Assembly (NCBI RefSeq): GCF_016595235.1
Contig: NZ_JAENHL010000006.1
Coordinates: forward strand, 1-64,000
Reading direction: 5' to 3'
From: Taklimakanibacter albus
GTDB taxonomy: Bacteria > Pseudomonadota > Alphaproteobacteria > Rhizobiales > Aestuariivirgaceae
Length of the DNA: 64,000 nt
Below, piece by piece: positions 24,907 to 33,249 of this stretch (positions are counted from its first letter, which is position 1; each line of letters opens with the position of its first letter). The notes under the pieces were generated by a model. That model saw only the letters and a program-made list of their open reading frames with translations. It had not been told where the DNA came from and made no database searches. The translations under genes were made by a program, and so were the position numbers.

Positions 24907-25704
24907 CTAACGGTCGGTATCGCGAACATGCCCGGCATAAGGCCGCCGGCTGGTTTTGAGGCGGCCGGGTGTCGTCGAAGCGAACTGCTCGATCTCGCGT
25001 GTCATATGAGGCTGGTCAGCGAATTGCGCATCGAAGGCCACGTCGGATAGAGACGCGTCCGGCGACAATAGGTTGAGCGCGGCGCGGAATCTCTCGATCC
25101 TGAGATAATGTTTAGGCGTGAGTCCGACATTACTGAGGAAGAGTTTTCTAAAGAGATGCGGCGATAATCCTAGTTCCACGCACACATCCTTGATGGCGTG
25201 ACCTTCTCTCATCCGCTCCAGCCCGCGCGTCACCGTTGTCGCTTCCGCCGTGTCGCCTATTTGCTCCTCGATCTCATCCTCGAGCAGATCGAGTCTCGCC
25301 TCATGCGTTTCGAGAGCTTCAAGCCGCTTGCGCAGACGCATGGCGTCTCCGGGCCAGACACGCGTGAGATCGACCACGTGATCGGTGAGGCCGTCGATCG
25401 GTCCGAGGAGGGCGCCCGCGCCACCGGGTTTGAAGCTCACGCCGCACAGCGACGTCTGCGAGCTCAGCGATACGCGGCGCGGTCGTGTCGAAGGGCCCTG
25501 AACAACCTGCAACGCGCGCGCATCAAGCTGCGGATCGTTGGGGGCATGCTCGCTGAGCGGAAGTCCTGAGAGGCTGAAGATGATCTGCACCCGCCCCGAC
25601 GGCAGAATTGTCTCTTCGCCAGCCGCCTTCGGATCCGTCACACACCACAGCCGGTCGATGATGAGCCGGCCTTTTTCTTTCCTGGCTTCACGGACCGTCA
25701 GCAT
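24907..25704 (-). CDS. AraC-family transcriptional regulator
   Basis: A 265-residue regulator with an N-terminal sensing domain (RVQIIFSLSGLPLS; GVSFKPGGAGALLG, as in the DUF6597/AraC-like group) and a C-terminal AraC double helix-turn-helix from about residue 165: IKDVCVELGLSPHLFRKLFL, VGLTPKHYLRIERFRAAL and LSDVAFDAQFADQPHMTREI. It lies 4 bp downstream of the preceding unknown gene and upstream of a VOC gene, so it may control that small cluster. The ligand is unknown. Confidence 0.85.
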   Translation of the reverse strand: MLTVREARKEKGRLIIDRLWCVTDPKAAGEETILPSGRVQIIFSLSGLPLSEHAPNDPQLDARALQVVQGPSTRPRRVSLSSQTSLCGVSFKPGGAGALLGPIDGLTDHVVDLTRVWPGDAMRLRKRLEALETHEARLDLLEDEIEEQIGDTAEATTVTRGLERMREGHAIKDVCVELGLSPHLFRKLFLSNVGLTPKHYLRIERFRAALNLLSPDASLSDVAFDAQFADQPHMTREIEQFASTTPGRLKTSRRPYAGHVRDTDR

Positions 25705-25708
25705 GGGC

Positions 25709-26275
25709 TCAGCCGGGCCAGGGCTCGGCCATGGCGTTCTTCCAATTGGGCCTGAAGCTCAGGACCTCGGCATCATTGCCGAGATTGGGATTGAACAGCC
25801 GGTTGTGCCAGAGGCTCGCCTCACGCGAGATGTCGCGCGGCGCCAGCCGCTTCACCGCGCAGGAGAGCCGGTAGCGCTGGGCATATTGCTCGAAATCGAG
25901 CAGCACCGTCTTGAGCTTGGCCAGCCGCTCGGCAATGGCCGAGCCTTTGGCGAAAACCGCGGTGATCTCGTCCGAAAAAAGTTCCGGCAGCTGGTAGAAA
26001 TCCGCCGCCAGATACTTGAGCCCCGCCTCGAAGGCCTGGCGGTGGTCATTGGTCTTCTGCAGCTGGAACTTGAAGAAGGCGGTGCTCTCTTCGGGGTTGT
26101 TGGGCACCAGGAGGATCGTCATCTCAGGGATAATGATCTCGCCCTTGAGGCTCGAGACCTGCGGCCGGAAGCCCGGCATGGGTGTTCCGCCATGGTCCCG
26201 CATCGCCATCTGACGGAGCCGGCACTGCCAGGCAATAAAATTGCTCTTGAGTTCACTGTTGGAGAGTCGTTTCAT
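25709..26275 (-). CDS. Unknown protein divergent from tmm
   Basis: A 188-residue soluble protein from the ATG at 26275 (a GTG at 26284 is in frame). I do not recognise the family. It has a conserved-looking N-terminus (KRLSNSELKSNFIAWQCRLR), a glycine/proline turn (MRDHGGTPMPGFRP), a helical centre and an aromatic C-terminus (EASLWHNRLFNPNLGN). It shares the divergent promoter and the ATTGG array with trimethylamine monooxygenase, which suggests joint regulation. Confidence 0.75.
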   Translation of the reverse strand: MKRLSNSELKSNFIAWQCRLRQMAMRDHGGTPMPGFRPQVSSLKGEIIIPEMTILLVPNNPEESTAFFKFQLQKTNDHRQAFEAGLKYLAADFYQLPELFSDEITAVFAKGSAIAERLAKLKTVLLDFEQYAQRYRLSCAVKRLAPRDISREASLWHNRLFNPNLGNDAEVLSFRPNWKNAMAEPWPG

Positions 26276-26333
26276 TAAATCCACTCTGATCCCGACCTAT
26301 GCCGCACTGCAATATGTTATTTCCGATTGCAAA

Positions 26334-26370
26334 ATTGGTTCAGAATTGGCCTAATAGTGGTCAGAATTGG
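26334..26370 (+). promoter_or_regulatory. Phased ATTGG repeat array (tmm promoter)
   Basis: ATTGG at 26334, 26345 and 26366, with a variant AGTGG at 26356, gives an 11-11-10 bp period. The sequence TCAGAATTGG occurs twice (26340 and 26361). The array ends about 73 bp before the tmm ATG and lies about 50 bp from the divergent gene. Confidence 0.6.
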
Positions 26371-26442
26371 TCGGCAAGTCAAAAATAAATAAATGTCCGC
26401 CCGCCATGAGGGCAGGGCTGGCAACTGAGGAGAGCCTAGGAA

Positions 26443-27813
26443 ATGACAAGAGTTGCGGTGATTGGTGCGGGACCATCCGGCTTGGCGCAATTGCGGGCAT
26501 TCCAGTCGGCCCGCAAGAAAGGGGCAAAGATCCCCGAAGTGGTCTGCTTCGAGAAGCAGGAGGATTGGGGCGGGCTGTGGAATTACACCTGGCGCACCGG
26601 CCTCGATGAGCATGGCGAGCCCGTGCATGGCAGCATGTACCGCTATCTGTGGTCCAACGGCCCCAAGGAATGCCTCGAATTCGCCGACTACACATTCGAG
26701 GAGCATTTCGGCAAGCCGATCGCCTCTTATCCGCCGCGCGCCGTATTGTGGGACTACATCAAGGGCCGTGTGCAGAAAGCCGGCGTGCGCAAATGGGTGC
26801 GCTTCTGCACCCCCGTCCGCATGGTGACCTACAGCAAAAAGACCAAAAAGTTCACTGTCACCGCGCATGACCGCAAGAAAGATCGTATGTATGCGGAGGA
26901 ATTCGACTATGTCGTGGTGGCGTCCGGCCACTTCTCGACGCCGAATGTCCCGTATTTCGATGGCCTGCCGACCTTCAATGGCCGCGTGATGCACAGCCAT
27001 GATTTCCGCGACGCACTCGAATTCAAGGGCAAGGACGTGCTGATTGTCGGCCGCAGCTATTCGGCCGAGGATATCGGCTCGCAATGCTGGAAATACGGGG
27101 CTAAATCGGTCACCACCAGCTACCGCTCGAAGCCGATGGGATTCAAATGGCCGGATAATTTCAAGGAACGTCCGCTGCTCCAGAAGCTTGTGAACAGGAC
27201 CGCTCACTTCAAGGACGGAACGACCAAGGAAGTCGACGCGATCATCTTGTGCACCGGTTATCTGCATCACTTCCCCTTCCTCACCGACGATCTGCGCCTC
27301 AAGACGGCGAACCGCCTGTGGCCTTTGGGCCTCTATAAGGGGGTCGTGTGGGAGGAGAATCCGCGTCTCTTCTATATCGGCATGCAGGACCAGTTCTATA
27401 CCTTCAACATGTTCGACGCCCAGGCCTGGTATGCCCGCGACGTCATCATGGGCCGCATCAAGCTGCCGTCGAAGGACAAGATGACCAAGCACAGCAAGGC
27501 CTGGCGCAAGCGCGAGGAGAAGCTCGCCGATGCCGAGCAGATGATCTGGTACCAGGGCGACTATGTGAAGGAGTTGTTGGAGGACATCGATTATCCGAAA
27601 TTCGATATCGAGGCGACCAACAAGACCTTCATGGAATGGGAGCATCACAAGGCGGAAGACATCATGGGCTTCCGCAACCACGCCTATCGTTCGCTGATGA
27701 CCGGCACCATGTCTCCTTCCCACCACACGCCGTGGGTTGACGCCATGGACGATTCCATGGAGTCATATCTGGGTGACGGGAAAAAAGGACAACGGCGGGA
27801 GGCGGCCGAGTAA
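26443..27813 (+). CDS. tmm: Trimethylamine monooxygenase Tmm (flavin-containing monooxygenase)
   Basis: A 456-residue bacterial FMO that oxidises trimethylamine to trimethylamine N-oxide with NADPH and oxygen. The FAD motif is [17 protein letters not shown], the FMO signature is [11 protein letters not shown] (FxGxxxHxxxF), the NADPH motif is [13 protein letters not shown] and the C-terminal motif is AIILCTGY. It closely follows my memory of marine and Methylocella Tmm throughout ([47 protein letters not shown]). Its neighbour tdm, 1.6 kb away, completes the first two steps of trimethylamine breakdown. Confidence 0.95.
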   Translation: MTRVAVIGAGPSGLAQLRAFQSARKKGAKIPEVVCFEKQEDWGGLWNYTWRTGLDEHGEPVHGSMYRYLWSNGPKECLEFADYTFEEHFGKPIASYPPRAVLWDYIKGRVQKAGVRKWVRFCTPVRMVTYSKKTKKFTVTAHDRKKDRMYAEEFDYVVVASGHFSTPNVPYFDGLPTFNGRVMHSHDFRDALEFKGKDVLIVGRSYSAEDIGSQCWKYGAKSVTTSYRSKPMGFKWPDNFKERPLLQKLVNRTAHFKDGTTKEVDAIILCTGYLHHFPFLTDDLRLKTANRLWPLGLYKGVVWEENPRLFYIGMQDQFYTFNMFDAQAWYARDVIMGRIKLPSKDKMTKHSKAWRKREEKLADAEQMIWYQGDYVKELLEDIDYPKFDIEATNKTFMEWEHHKAEDIMGFRNHAYRSLMTGTMSPSHHTPWVDAMDDSMESYLGDGKKGQRREAAE

Positions 27814-28882
27814 GGTCGAAACCTCTCCTGAAGACAGCGAGGCGAGAGTCCGCGCCGCTTTCCGCGTTCAGGCGGAATGGTGCCGCGCTCTGGGCTCTCC
27901 CTTGACCTCGCTTCTTTGCGCGCTGGCCGCCGAGAGGCTCGACCGGTCGACCTCGGTCGGCGAGGCTATTCTTTCCTGGCAGGGCGACCCGGACGGAAAG
28001 GCGGACTCGGTCCCTTTGCGTTTCGCCGGCGCGCTCAATGGAGTGGTCCGCAAGGGCCGTTTGCCTGAGCTGGCGCGCTTATATCCGCCCAACCCGCTGC
28101 CCGACGGCGAGGCCTTGTGGGCCCAGGTGGCGAAGGCCCTGACGACCTCCGGGCCTGAGATCGAGCCCTGGCTCGATCGGGCGCCGCAGACCAACGAGGT
28201 CGGCCGCTCATCCATCCTCTATGCCGGCCTGTGCTGGCTGTGGGCGCATTTCCCCTTGCCGATGCGCCTTTACGAGGTCGGCGCCAGCGCCGGGCTCAAT
28301 CTCAATCTCGACCGCTACGCCTATCGCTTCGGCGAGGATGTCTTCGGTGCGATGGGCGCGGCTCTGTTCCTGACCCCGGAATGGGAGGGCAGCTCGCCGC
28401 CTGCGCTGACACCCCGTGTGGTGGCCCGCGCCGGCTGCGATCTTGCGCCGCTCGATGTTTCGCTGCCGCAGGACCGTGAACGGCTTTTGGCCTATGTCTG
28501 GCCCGATCAGGCCCCGCGGGTGAAACGCCTGAACGCCGCCTTCGCCATCGCGCAGCATCATCCCATTCATGTCGAAAAGCGCGATGCGGCGGTCTGGGTC
28601 GAAAGCCGGATCGGCGCGACGCCGGCCTGGGGCGAGATGCAGGTCCTGTTCCACTCGATCGCGTTCCAATATTTCCCCAAAGCGAGCCAGGACCGGATCA
28701 CGGCGCATATGGAGCGGAGAGGCGCCGCGGCGACACGCGACGCCCCGCTCGCCTGGATGCGCTTCGAGGTCGATCCCGAGATCGAAAAGGCCTTCTCGCT
28801 GCGCATCCGCGTCTGGCCGGGCGATGATCATCTGCTCGCCACCGGCGACGCCCATGGCCGGTGGGTGAAGTGGATGGGGTGA
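27773..28882 (+). CDS. DUF2332-family protein
   Basis: About 369 residues of the DUF2332 family, with [20 protein letters not shown] as its most telling motif, resembling a SAM-binding loop, and [16 protein letters not shown]. No activity is established for the family. The start is uncertain: the frame is open from 27737 and a GTG at 27773 is used, so it overlaps the end of tmm. The overlap suggests co-transcription with tmm, but nothing links it to amine metabolism. Confidence 0.75.
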   Translation: MTGKKDNGGRRPSKVETSPEDSEARVRAAFRVQAEWCRALGSPLTSLLCALAAERLDRSTSVGEAILSWQGDPDGKADSVPLRFAGALNGVVRKGRLPELARLYPPNPLPDGEALWAQVAKALTTSGPEIEPWLDRAPQTNEVGRSSILYAGLCWLWAHFPLPMRLYEVGASAGLNLNLDRYAYRFGEDVFGAMGAALFLTPEWEGSSPPALTPRVVARAGCDLAPLDVSLPQDRERLLAYVWPDQAPRVKRLNAAFAIAQHHPIHVEKRDAAVWVESRIGATPAWGEMQVLFHSIAFQYFPKASQDRITAHMERRGAAATRDAPLAWMRFEVDPEIEKAFSLRIRVWPGDDHLLATGDAHGRWVKWMG

Positions 28883-28909
28883 GGTGAGGTGCTCCGCTCT
28901 GAGCTTTTC

Positions 28910-28965
28910 TCTCCAATCCTCACCCTGAGGTGCGAGCGTAGCGAGCCTCGAAGGGTCCATCAGGA
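28910..28965 (+). repeat. Intergenic palindromic repeat, copy 1
   Basis: Contains CACCCTGAGGTGCGAGCG, then TAGCGAGCCTCGAAGGGTCC, a partly self-complementary unit seen three times here. It is in the same orientation as copy 2 and inverted relative to copy 3. Together with copies 2 and 3 it fills much of the 579-bp gene-poor stretch between 28883 and 29461. Confidence 0.8.
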
Positions 28966-29003
28966 TTGACAGGAATGCCTTGGAACTAGCCCGCATGCCG
29001 AGC

Positions 29004-29064
29004 CTTTCTCTCCATCCCTCACCCTGAGGTGCGAGCGCAGCGAGACTCGAAGGGTCCGTCAGGA
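29004..29064 (+). repeat. Intergenic palindromic repeat, copy 2
   Basis: Nearly identical to copy 1, including the flanking CTCTCCA; it differs at a few bases (GCGCAGCGAGACTCGAAGGG). It touches the 3' end of the GIY-YIG pseudogene and forms an inverted pair with copy 3. Confidence 0.8.
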
Positions 29065-29367
29065 TAAAGCCTTGTCCTTGCCACCGCGTCTTCTGGCGAG
29101 AGCCTGAATCAGCTTCCAGTCTCCCTGGATCAGCGCTTCCTTCTTGGCACGAGACCATCCTTTGATCTTACGTTCCGCCGCAATTACATCGACGACGAGC
29201 TCGAAGTATTCCGAATAAGCAAGCTGGACTGGAAGTCGTGACGCCGTGTAGGCGCCTGGGGATAGCTTCATTTGATGCTCGGACAGACGTTGATCGGGTT
29301 CCTCGCCACGCGTCATGCCGGTGTACTAGCTCCCGTCAGCACAATGCAGGATATAGACCTAAGGCAT
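29059..29367 (-). pseudogene. GIY-YIG nuclease family gene broken by two amber stops
   Basis: From an ATG at 29367 the frame reads MP-stop-VYILHCADGS-stop-YTGMTRGEE and then stays open for 85 residues to 29059 (YTASRLPVQLAYSEYFELVV, ERKIKGWSRAKKEALIQGDW). The family's usual opening is M-x-Y-VYIL-x-C-ADGS-Y-YTG, so both stops (TAG at 29361-29359 and 29328-29326) fall where tyrosine is expected. The remaining open part lacks the GIY-YIG catalytic strand, so it is probably inactive. Small GIY-YIG proteins of this type are structure-specific or mobile-element nucleases. It lies between inverted copies of the intergenic repeat. Confidence 0.8.
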
Positions 29368-29381
29368 TCTGTTCTTGTCCG

Positions 29382-29431
29382 TCCTGACGGACCCTTCGAG
29401 GCTCGCTTCGCTCGCACCTCAGGGTGAGGGA
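29382..29431 (-). repeat. Intergenic palindromic repeat, copy 3 (inverted)
   Basis: The reverse complement of copies 1 and 2 (TCCTGACGGACCCTTCGAGG, then CTCGCTTCGCTCGCACCTC). With copy 2 it brackets the GIY-YIG pseudogene as inverted repeats about 320 bp apart. Confidence 0.8.
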
Positions 29432-29461
29432 CGTTGAGAGGAGTTCCGCCGAAACTGCCGC

Positions 29462-31846
29462 TTAACTCCGCGGCTTAGTCTTGTCCGGATCATAATGCGC
29501 GAAACGCACGATACGGGCGGGGAGGCGCTTCTGGTGGCCGTCGAGCTTGCCGACCTCGACCTCGGTACCGATCTCGGCATGGGTGACGTCGATGCGGGCG
29601 AGGGCGATGTTCTTCTTGAGGATCGGTGACCGTGTGCCGCTGGTGACGGTGCCGATCTGGGCGCGGCCGATATGGACGCAGTCGCCATGCCCCACCGCTT
29701 CATTGGCGTCGATATCGAGGCCGACGAGCTTGTGGCGCGGATGTTCCTTGCGCTCGATCAGCGCCGCCTTGCCGATGAAATCATCGGTCTTCGTCTTGAG
29801 CGGCACGGTGAAGCCGATGCCGGCTTCGAACGGATCGGTCTGATCGGAGAATTCGTAATGGGCGAAAATGAGCCCCGCCTCGATGCGCAGCATGTCGAGC
29901 GCCTCGAGGCCGAGTGGCGCCAGCCCATATTTCTGGCCGGCTTCCCAGACCGCGTCGAAGACGGTGAGGGCGTCCTTGGGATGGCAGAAGATCTCATAGC
30001 CGAGCTCGCCCGTATAGCCGGTGCGCGACACGACGATCGGCACGCCCTCGAAGCCGCCGATGCGGCCCACCGTGAAGCGGAACCATTCGAGCTCGCCGAT
30101 TTCGGGCTGCGCCGGCGGCGTCCACACGATCTCCTTGAGCAGATCGCGCGATTTCGGGCCTTGTACCGCGATATTGTGGAGCTGATCGGTCGATGAGCGC
30201 ACCCAGGCCTTGAAGCCCATCTTCTCGGCCTGCTCGCGCAGCCAGATGCCACTGTAATCGTCACCGCCGATCCAGCGGAAATTGTTCTGCGCCAGGCGGA
30301 ACACCGTGCCATCGTCGATCATGCCGCCATGCTCGTAGCACATCGCGGTATAGACGACCTGGCCCGGCGACAGCTTGCGCATGTCGCGGGTGACGCAATA
30401 TTGCATCAAGGCCTCGGCATCGGGGCCGGTCACCTCGAATTTGCGCAACGGCGACAGGTCCATCACCGCCACGCGCTCGCGGCAGGCCCAATATTCCTCG
30501 ACCGGGCCGTCATTGTTGAAGCGCTGCGGCAGCCAGAAGCCGCGATACTCCGTGTAATTGCGGGTGAGCGCGGAGAAGCGCGGATGGAAGGCGGTTTCCC
30601 GCGTCAGCTGGGGTTCGGCGTCAGGAGTCATGCGATAGGCCACCGCTCGTGAGAATTTTTCTTTGTCGGAATAGGTGCGGACATGAATGTCGGTCGGGTT
30701 CCAGCCATTGCCGACATTGATGTCGTCGGGGCAGGCGGAGGACACACAGACGAGGTCGGTCAGCGCCCGCATCAGCACATAGTCGCCGGGCCTGGACCAC
30801 GCTTCGTCGAAATAGATCTGGTTATGGTCGTCGACGCGCGTGTTGTAGAAATAGTTGATCGCTTCCCAGCCGTTTCGTTCGGCGATGCCATAGGGCTTGA
30901 GCGCGCCGTTGAAATTCTCGGTGCAGTTCACATGGCCCGGATAGCCGACATCGTCGTAATAGCGGCTGCTGCAGGCGGTGGCGAAGAAATCGTGCCGGCC
31001 GACCGTGTCCTGGACGATCTCGACCAGCGGTTCGAAGTCGAAGCCGAAGATCTTCGAGATGAGTCCGGGCGTCGGATAAGCGCGCCCGGTCATGGTGCGC
31101 GTGATCGTGCCGTCGAGCGCGTTTTCAATGCCCTTGTCGAGCTTGCGCCTGGAGAAGCACTGGAAGTCGGTCATCTGTCGCCCGGCGACATCGATGATCT
31201 GGATGAACTCGCCGGCCTTGACCGTATACGCGCGTGCTGACGCCCGGCCCACGCGGATATCCTGCAGGGGATCGGCGAGCGGATCGGGCAGGGGGATGGG
31301 CTCGCCTTCGCGCGGGATTGTCGCGCGCGCGACCTTCACCTGGAGCGGCGTCGCCGTATCCTGCGCCTCGAGATCCATCTTGCCGCCGGGGGCGCCGATG
31401 ATGACGACACCGTCGCGCCGCGCCGTGAAATCCTGCGTGCTGCCGGGGGCGGACGTGGCGCCGAACAGCCGGATGGCCTTGGCGCTGCCGAGATCGATCT
31501 TGCGCCGCGCCAGCGCCTTGCGGCTGCGCAGGGCGGACTCGTTGTCGCTTCCGAGCGAGGCCTTGATGCCTTGGGCGTCTGAGGCTTCGCTGACGCCTAG
31601 AATGGCGGGGTCACTTTTGCCGTCGCCACCGGCCGCGACGATCTCGCAGGCCTGGCCGCCTTCCAGATCGGTAATCGTCAGCCGGTCGCCGGCCTTGATG
31701 TCGAGCACCAGCGTGCCGCCACCCGCGACCTTGTAGAGCTCGGTGCCGCGCGGCAGCATCGGCAGGCCCGGCGTATAGACGAGGCTGGGCCGTGGCGCCT
31801 GGGCGGCGACTTTTAGATTTTGGAAGCTGGTCTCGAATCTGTTCAT
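29462..31846 (-). CDS. tdm: Trimethylamine N-oxide demethylase Tdm
   Basis: A 794-residue two-domain enzyme that splits TMAO into dimethylamine and formaldehyde. Residues 1-375 or so are DUF1989-like (RLTITDLEGGQACEIVAAGG, VGRHDFFATACSSRYYDDVG, FLSPGDY-like WSRPGDYVLMRALTDLVCVS). From about residue 400 a GcvT/aminomethyltransferase-type tetrahydrofolate-binding domain follows (VAVMDLSPLRKFEVTGPDAE, SRTGYTGELGYEIF, LGLEALDMLRIEAGL), which can pass formaldehyde to tetrahydrofolate. This domain order and length match Methylocella Tdm. A phased ATTGG array lies about 65 bp upstream. Confidence 0.94.
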   Translation of the reverse strand: MNRFETSFQNLKVAAQAPRPSLVYTPGLPMLPRGTELYKVAGGGTLVLDIKAGDRLTITDLEGGQACEIVAAGGDGKSDPAILGVSEASDAQGIKASLGSDNESALRSRKALARRKIDLGSAKAIRLFGATSAPGSTQDFTARRDGVVIIGAPGGKMDLEAQDTATPLQVKVARATIPREGEPIPLPDPLADPLQDIRVGRASARAYTVKAGEFIQIIDVAGRQMTDFQCFSRRKLDKGIENALDGTITRTMTGRAYPTPGLISKIFGFDFEPLVEIVQDTVGRHDFFATACSSRYYDDVGYPGHVNCTENFNGALKPYGIAERNGWEAINYFYNTRVDDHNQIYFDEAWSRPGDYVLMRALTDLVCVSSACPDDINVGNGWNPTDIHVRTYSDKEKFSRAVAYRMTPDAEPQLTRETAFHPRFSALTRNYTEYRGFWLPQRFNNDGPVEEYWACRERVAVMDLSPLRKFEVTGPDAEALMQYCVTRDMRKLSPGQVVYTAMCYEHGGMIDDGTVFRLAQNNFRWIGGDDYSGIWLREQAEKMGFKAWVRSSTDQLHNIAVQGPKSRDLLKEIVWTPPAQPEIGELEWFRFTVGRIGGFEGVPIVVSRTGYTGELGYEIFCHPKDALTVFDAVWEAGQKYGLAPLGLEALDMLRIEAGLIFAHYEFSDQTDPFEAGIGFTVPLKTKTDDFIGKAALIERKEHPRHKLVGLDIDANEAVGHGDCVHIGRAQIGTVTSGTRSPILKKNIALARIDVTHAEIGTEVEVGKLDGHQKRLPARIVRFAHYDPDKTKPRS

Positions 31847-31910
31847 GGCGGTGACAACCTTGCGCCTTTCGCCGTCTGAAAAAGCCTAACGCGATCGGGA
31901 CAGGAAATCA

Positions 31911-31936
31911 ATTGGTATGAAATTGGGCGGAATTGG
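31911..31936 (+). promoter_or_regulatory. Phased ATTGG repeat array (tdm promoter)
   Basis: ATTGG at 31911, 31922 and 31932 (11 and 10 bp apart) lies between divergent tdm and the VOC gene at 32091. The remainder of this 244-bp intergenic region shows no other clear signal. Confidence 0.6.
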
Positions 31937-32090
31937 TTTGAGATGGGCGAGTTGCCTTGTTAATTTCAACCCGAGTTAGCCGGTGGACTTCCGCTCGAGG
32001 CAACATTATGCAATCTGCGCCAGAGGGACACCGCTCCTTAGCCAGGCATGCGCACCGCCGCCTCTGCCGTTTGAAACGGGAGCGTTTTAG

Positions 32091-32468
32091 ATGAGTCCTA
32101 ATTCTATTCGTGCGGTCACTTTCGGCCGAGTTGCACCAGGTCTCGCAGTTCGTGACATCCAGGCGGCTTACGCATTTTATTCTCAGGTCCTCGGCTTCGA
32201 GAAGGTTTTCGAGAACGGCCGGCCGGTGGGATTCATGGTGCTCAAGAAGGATGCCGCGGAAATTCACCTCAGCCAGAAGCGGGACCACGTAGCGTCGACG
32301 GTCAATAGTTGCCACATGTTTGTCGATGATGTCGCGGCGCTTTATGAAATATGTGAGGCGGCTGGTGTGCGCATAATCAAGTCTCTTCAGGACAAGGACT
32401 ATGGCCAGCGGGCCTTCGTGCTCGCCGATCCCGACGGCAATCGCATTGACGTCGGCGAGCGGATCTGA
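32091..32468 (+). CDS. VOC-family protein
   Basis: A 125-residue VOC/bleomycin-resistance-like protein (VAPGLAVRDIQAAYAFYSQV, GFEKVFENGRPVGFMVLKKD, FVLADPDGNRIDVGERI). The mid-protein AEIHLSQKRDH and SCHMFVDDV give possible metal ligands. It is divergent from tdm and followed 43 bp later by a flavin reductase gene, and may share the tdm promoter region. The substrate is unknown. Confidence 0.82.
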   Translation: MSPNSIRAVTFGRVAPGLAVRDIQAAYAFYSQVLGFEKVFENGRPVGFMVLKKDAAEIHLSQKRDHVASTVNSCHMFVDDVAALYEICEAAGVRIIKSLQDKDYGQRAFVLADPDGNRIDVGERI

Positions 32469-32511
32469 AGGCTGGCGCGCCGATGGCGGTTTGAGCTACT
32501 TGGAGACCCGA

Positions 32512-32997
32512 ATGAACGTGCCTATCGACAGCCGCGCTTTTCGCACCGCCTTGGGCTCTTTCGCCACCGGCGTCACCATTGTCACCACGCGCGGCCCCAA
32601 GGGCGAGCCGGTCGGCAATACGGTCAATTCCTTCAGCGCCGTCTCCCTCGACCCGCCGCTCGTCCTGTGGAGCCTCGGCAAGCGGTCCTACAGCTTCAAG
32701 TCATACCTTTCGGCGGACCACTTCGCCGTCAATGTGCTGCGCGAGGGGCAGGATGAGCTGTCGCGCCGTTTCGCCCGCTCGCTCGACGACAAATGGGCGG
32801 GGCTCGAATTCGAGACCTGGGACACCGGCTGCCCGATCCTGCCCAATGCGCTCGCCGTCTTCGAATGCAAGACCGCCTACACCTATCAGGGCGGCGATCA
32901 CGTGATCTTCGTCGGCGAAGTCCTCAATTTTGACCACGACCCGACGGGCAAGCCGCTGGTCTTCTGGCATGGCGGCTATCATCATGTCACCAGGTGA
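32512..32997 (+). CDS. Flavin reductase family protein
   Basis: A 161-residue FMN-binding split-barrel reductase: FRTALGSFATGVTIVTTRG, NTVNSFSAVSLDPPLVLWSL and SFKSYLSADHFAVNVLREGQ, ending with the typical GGYHHVTR. Such proteins supply reduced flavin to two-component monooxygenases. Tmm reduces its own flavin, so the partner oxygenase is not obvious in the window. A TGGAG ribosome site precedes the ATG at 32512. Confidence 0.88.
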   Translation: MNVPIDSRAFRTALGSFATGVTIVTTRGPKGEPVGNTVNSFSAVSLDPPLVLWSLGKRSYSFKSYLSADHFAVNVLREGQDELSRRFARSLDDKWAGLEFETWDTGCPILPNALAVFECKTAYTYQGGDHVIFVGEVLNFDHDPTGKPLVFWHGGYHHVTR

Positions 32998-33000
32998 GCC

Positions 33001-33249
33001 CAATTAATACCGCTTGTAGCCAAAACCATACCATTTTAGCATCTCCCTGAACCGCATTTGCGGTTCCTCTGGTGGGGAAACAGTCATGCTGACAACCGGA
33101 CACAGATCCGGTTTGGCGTGTACGCACAGGAGGGGAAGCGCCGCGACGCTTCTTTGGCCTCTCTTCTTTTGTCCTGATCACAGCCGTTCCACCGGGGCGC
33201 CCAAGGCGCCTGACGGCCGCGGTCGCTTCAACATAGGGAGAAGTCGCTC
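33001..33249 (+). ncRNA. Structured 5' leader of permease 1 (candidate cis-regulatory RNA)
   Basis: This leader is shared with the second permease. Four hairpins are seen: AACCGCA/TGCGGTT (33050-33065), ACCGGA/TCCGGT (33095-33112), GCGT/ACGC (33116-33125) and GAAGCG/CGCTTC (33135-33152). Between the first two is the invariant block GTGGGGAAAC-x-GTCATGCTGA (33072-33092), and before the start come TGATCACAGCCG and GGAGAAGTCGCTC. The upstream part (AATTAATACC to ATACCATTTTAGCATCT) is also conserved and is probably the promoter. I do not recognise a known riboswitch class. Confidence 0.6.

Noticed and set aside
26317-27726. A 469-codon open frame antisense to tmm
   Set aside because: tmm is unambiguous, and the antisense frame shows no recognisable domain.
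29059-29316. An intact 85-residue gene
   Set aside because: The frame matches only the C-terminal part of GIY-YIG proteins, and the missing N-terminus is found upstream behind two stops, so it is treated as a pseudogene.
28910-29431. CRISPR array
   Set aside because: There are only three repeat copies, one of them inverted, with unequal spacing and a gene between them; no cas genes are nearby.
33001-33249. Known riboswitch class (glycine, cobalamin, guanidine or TPP) before the permeases
   Set aside because: The conserved core blocks of those classes are not present; only the GGGGAAAC string recalls some of them, and its context differs.
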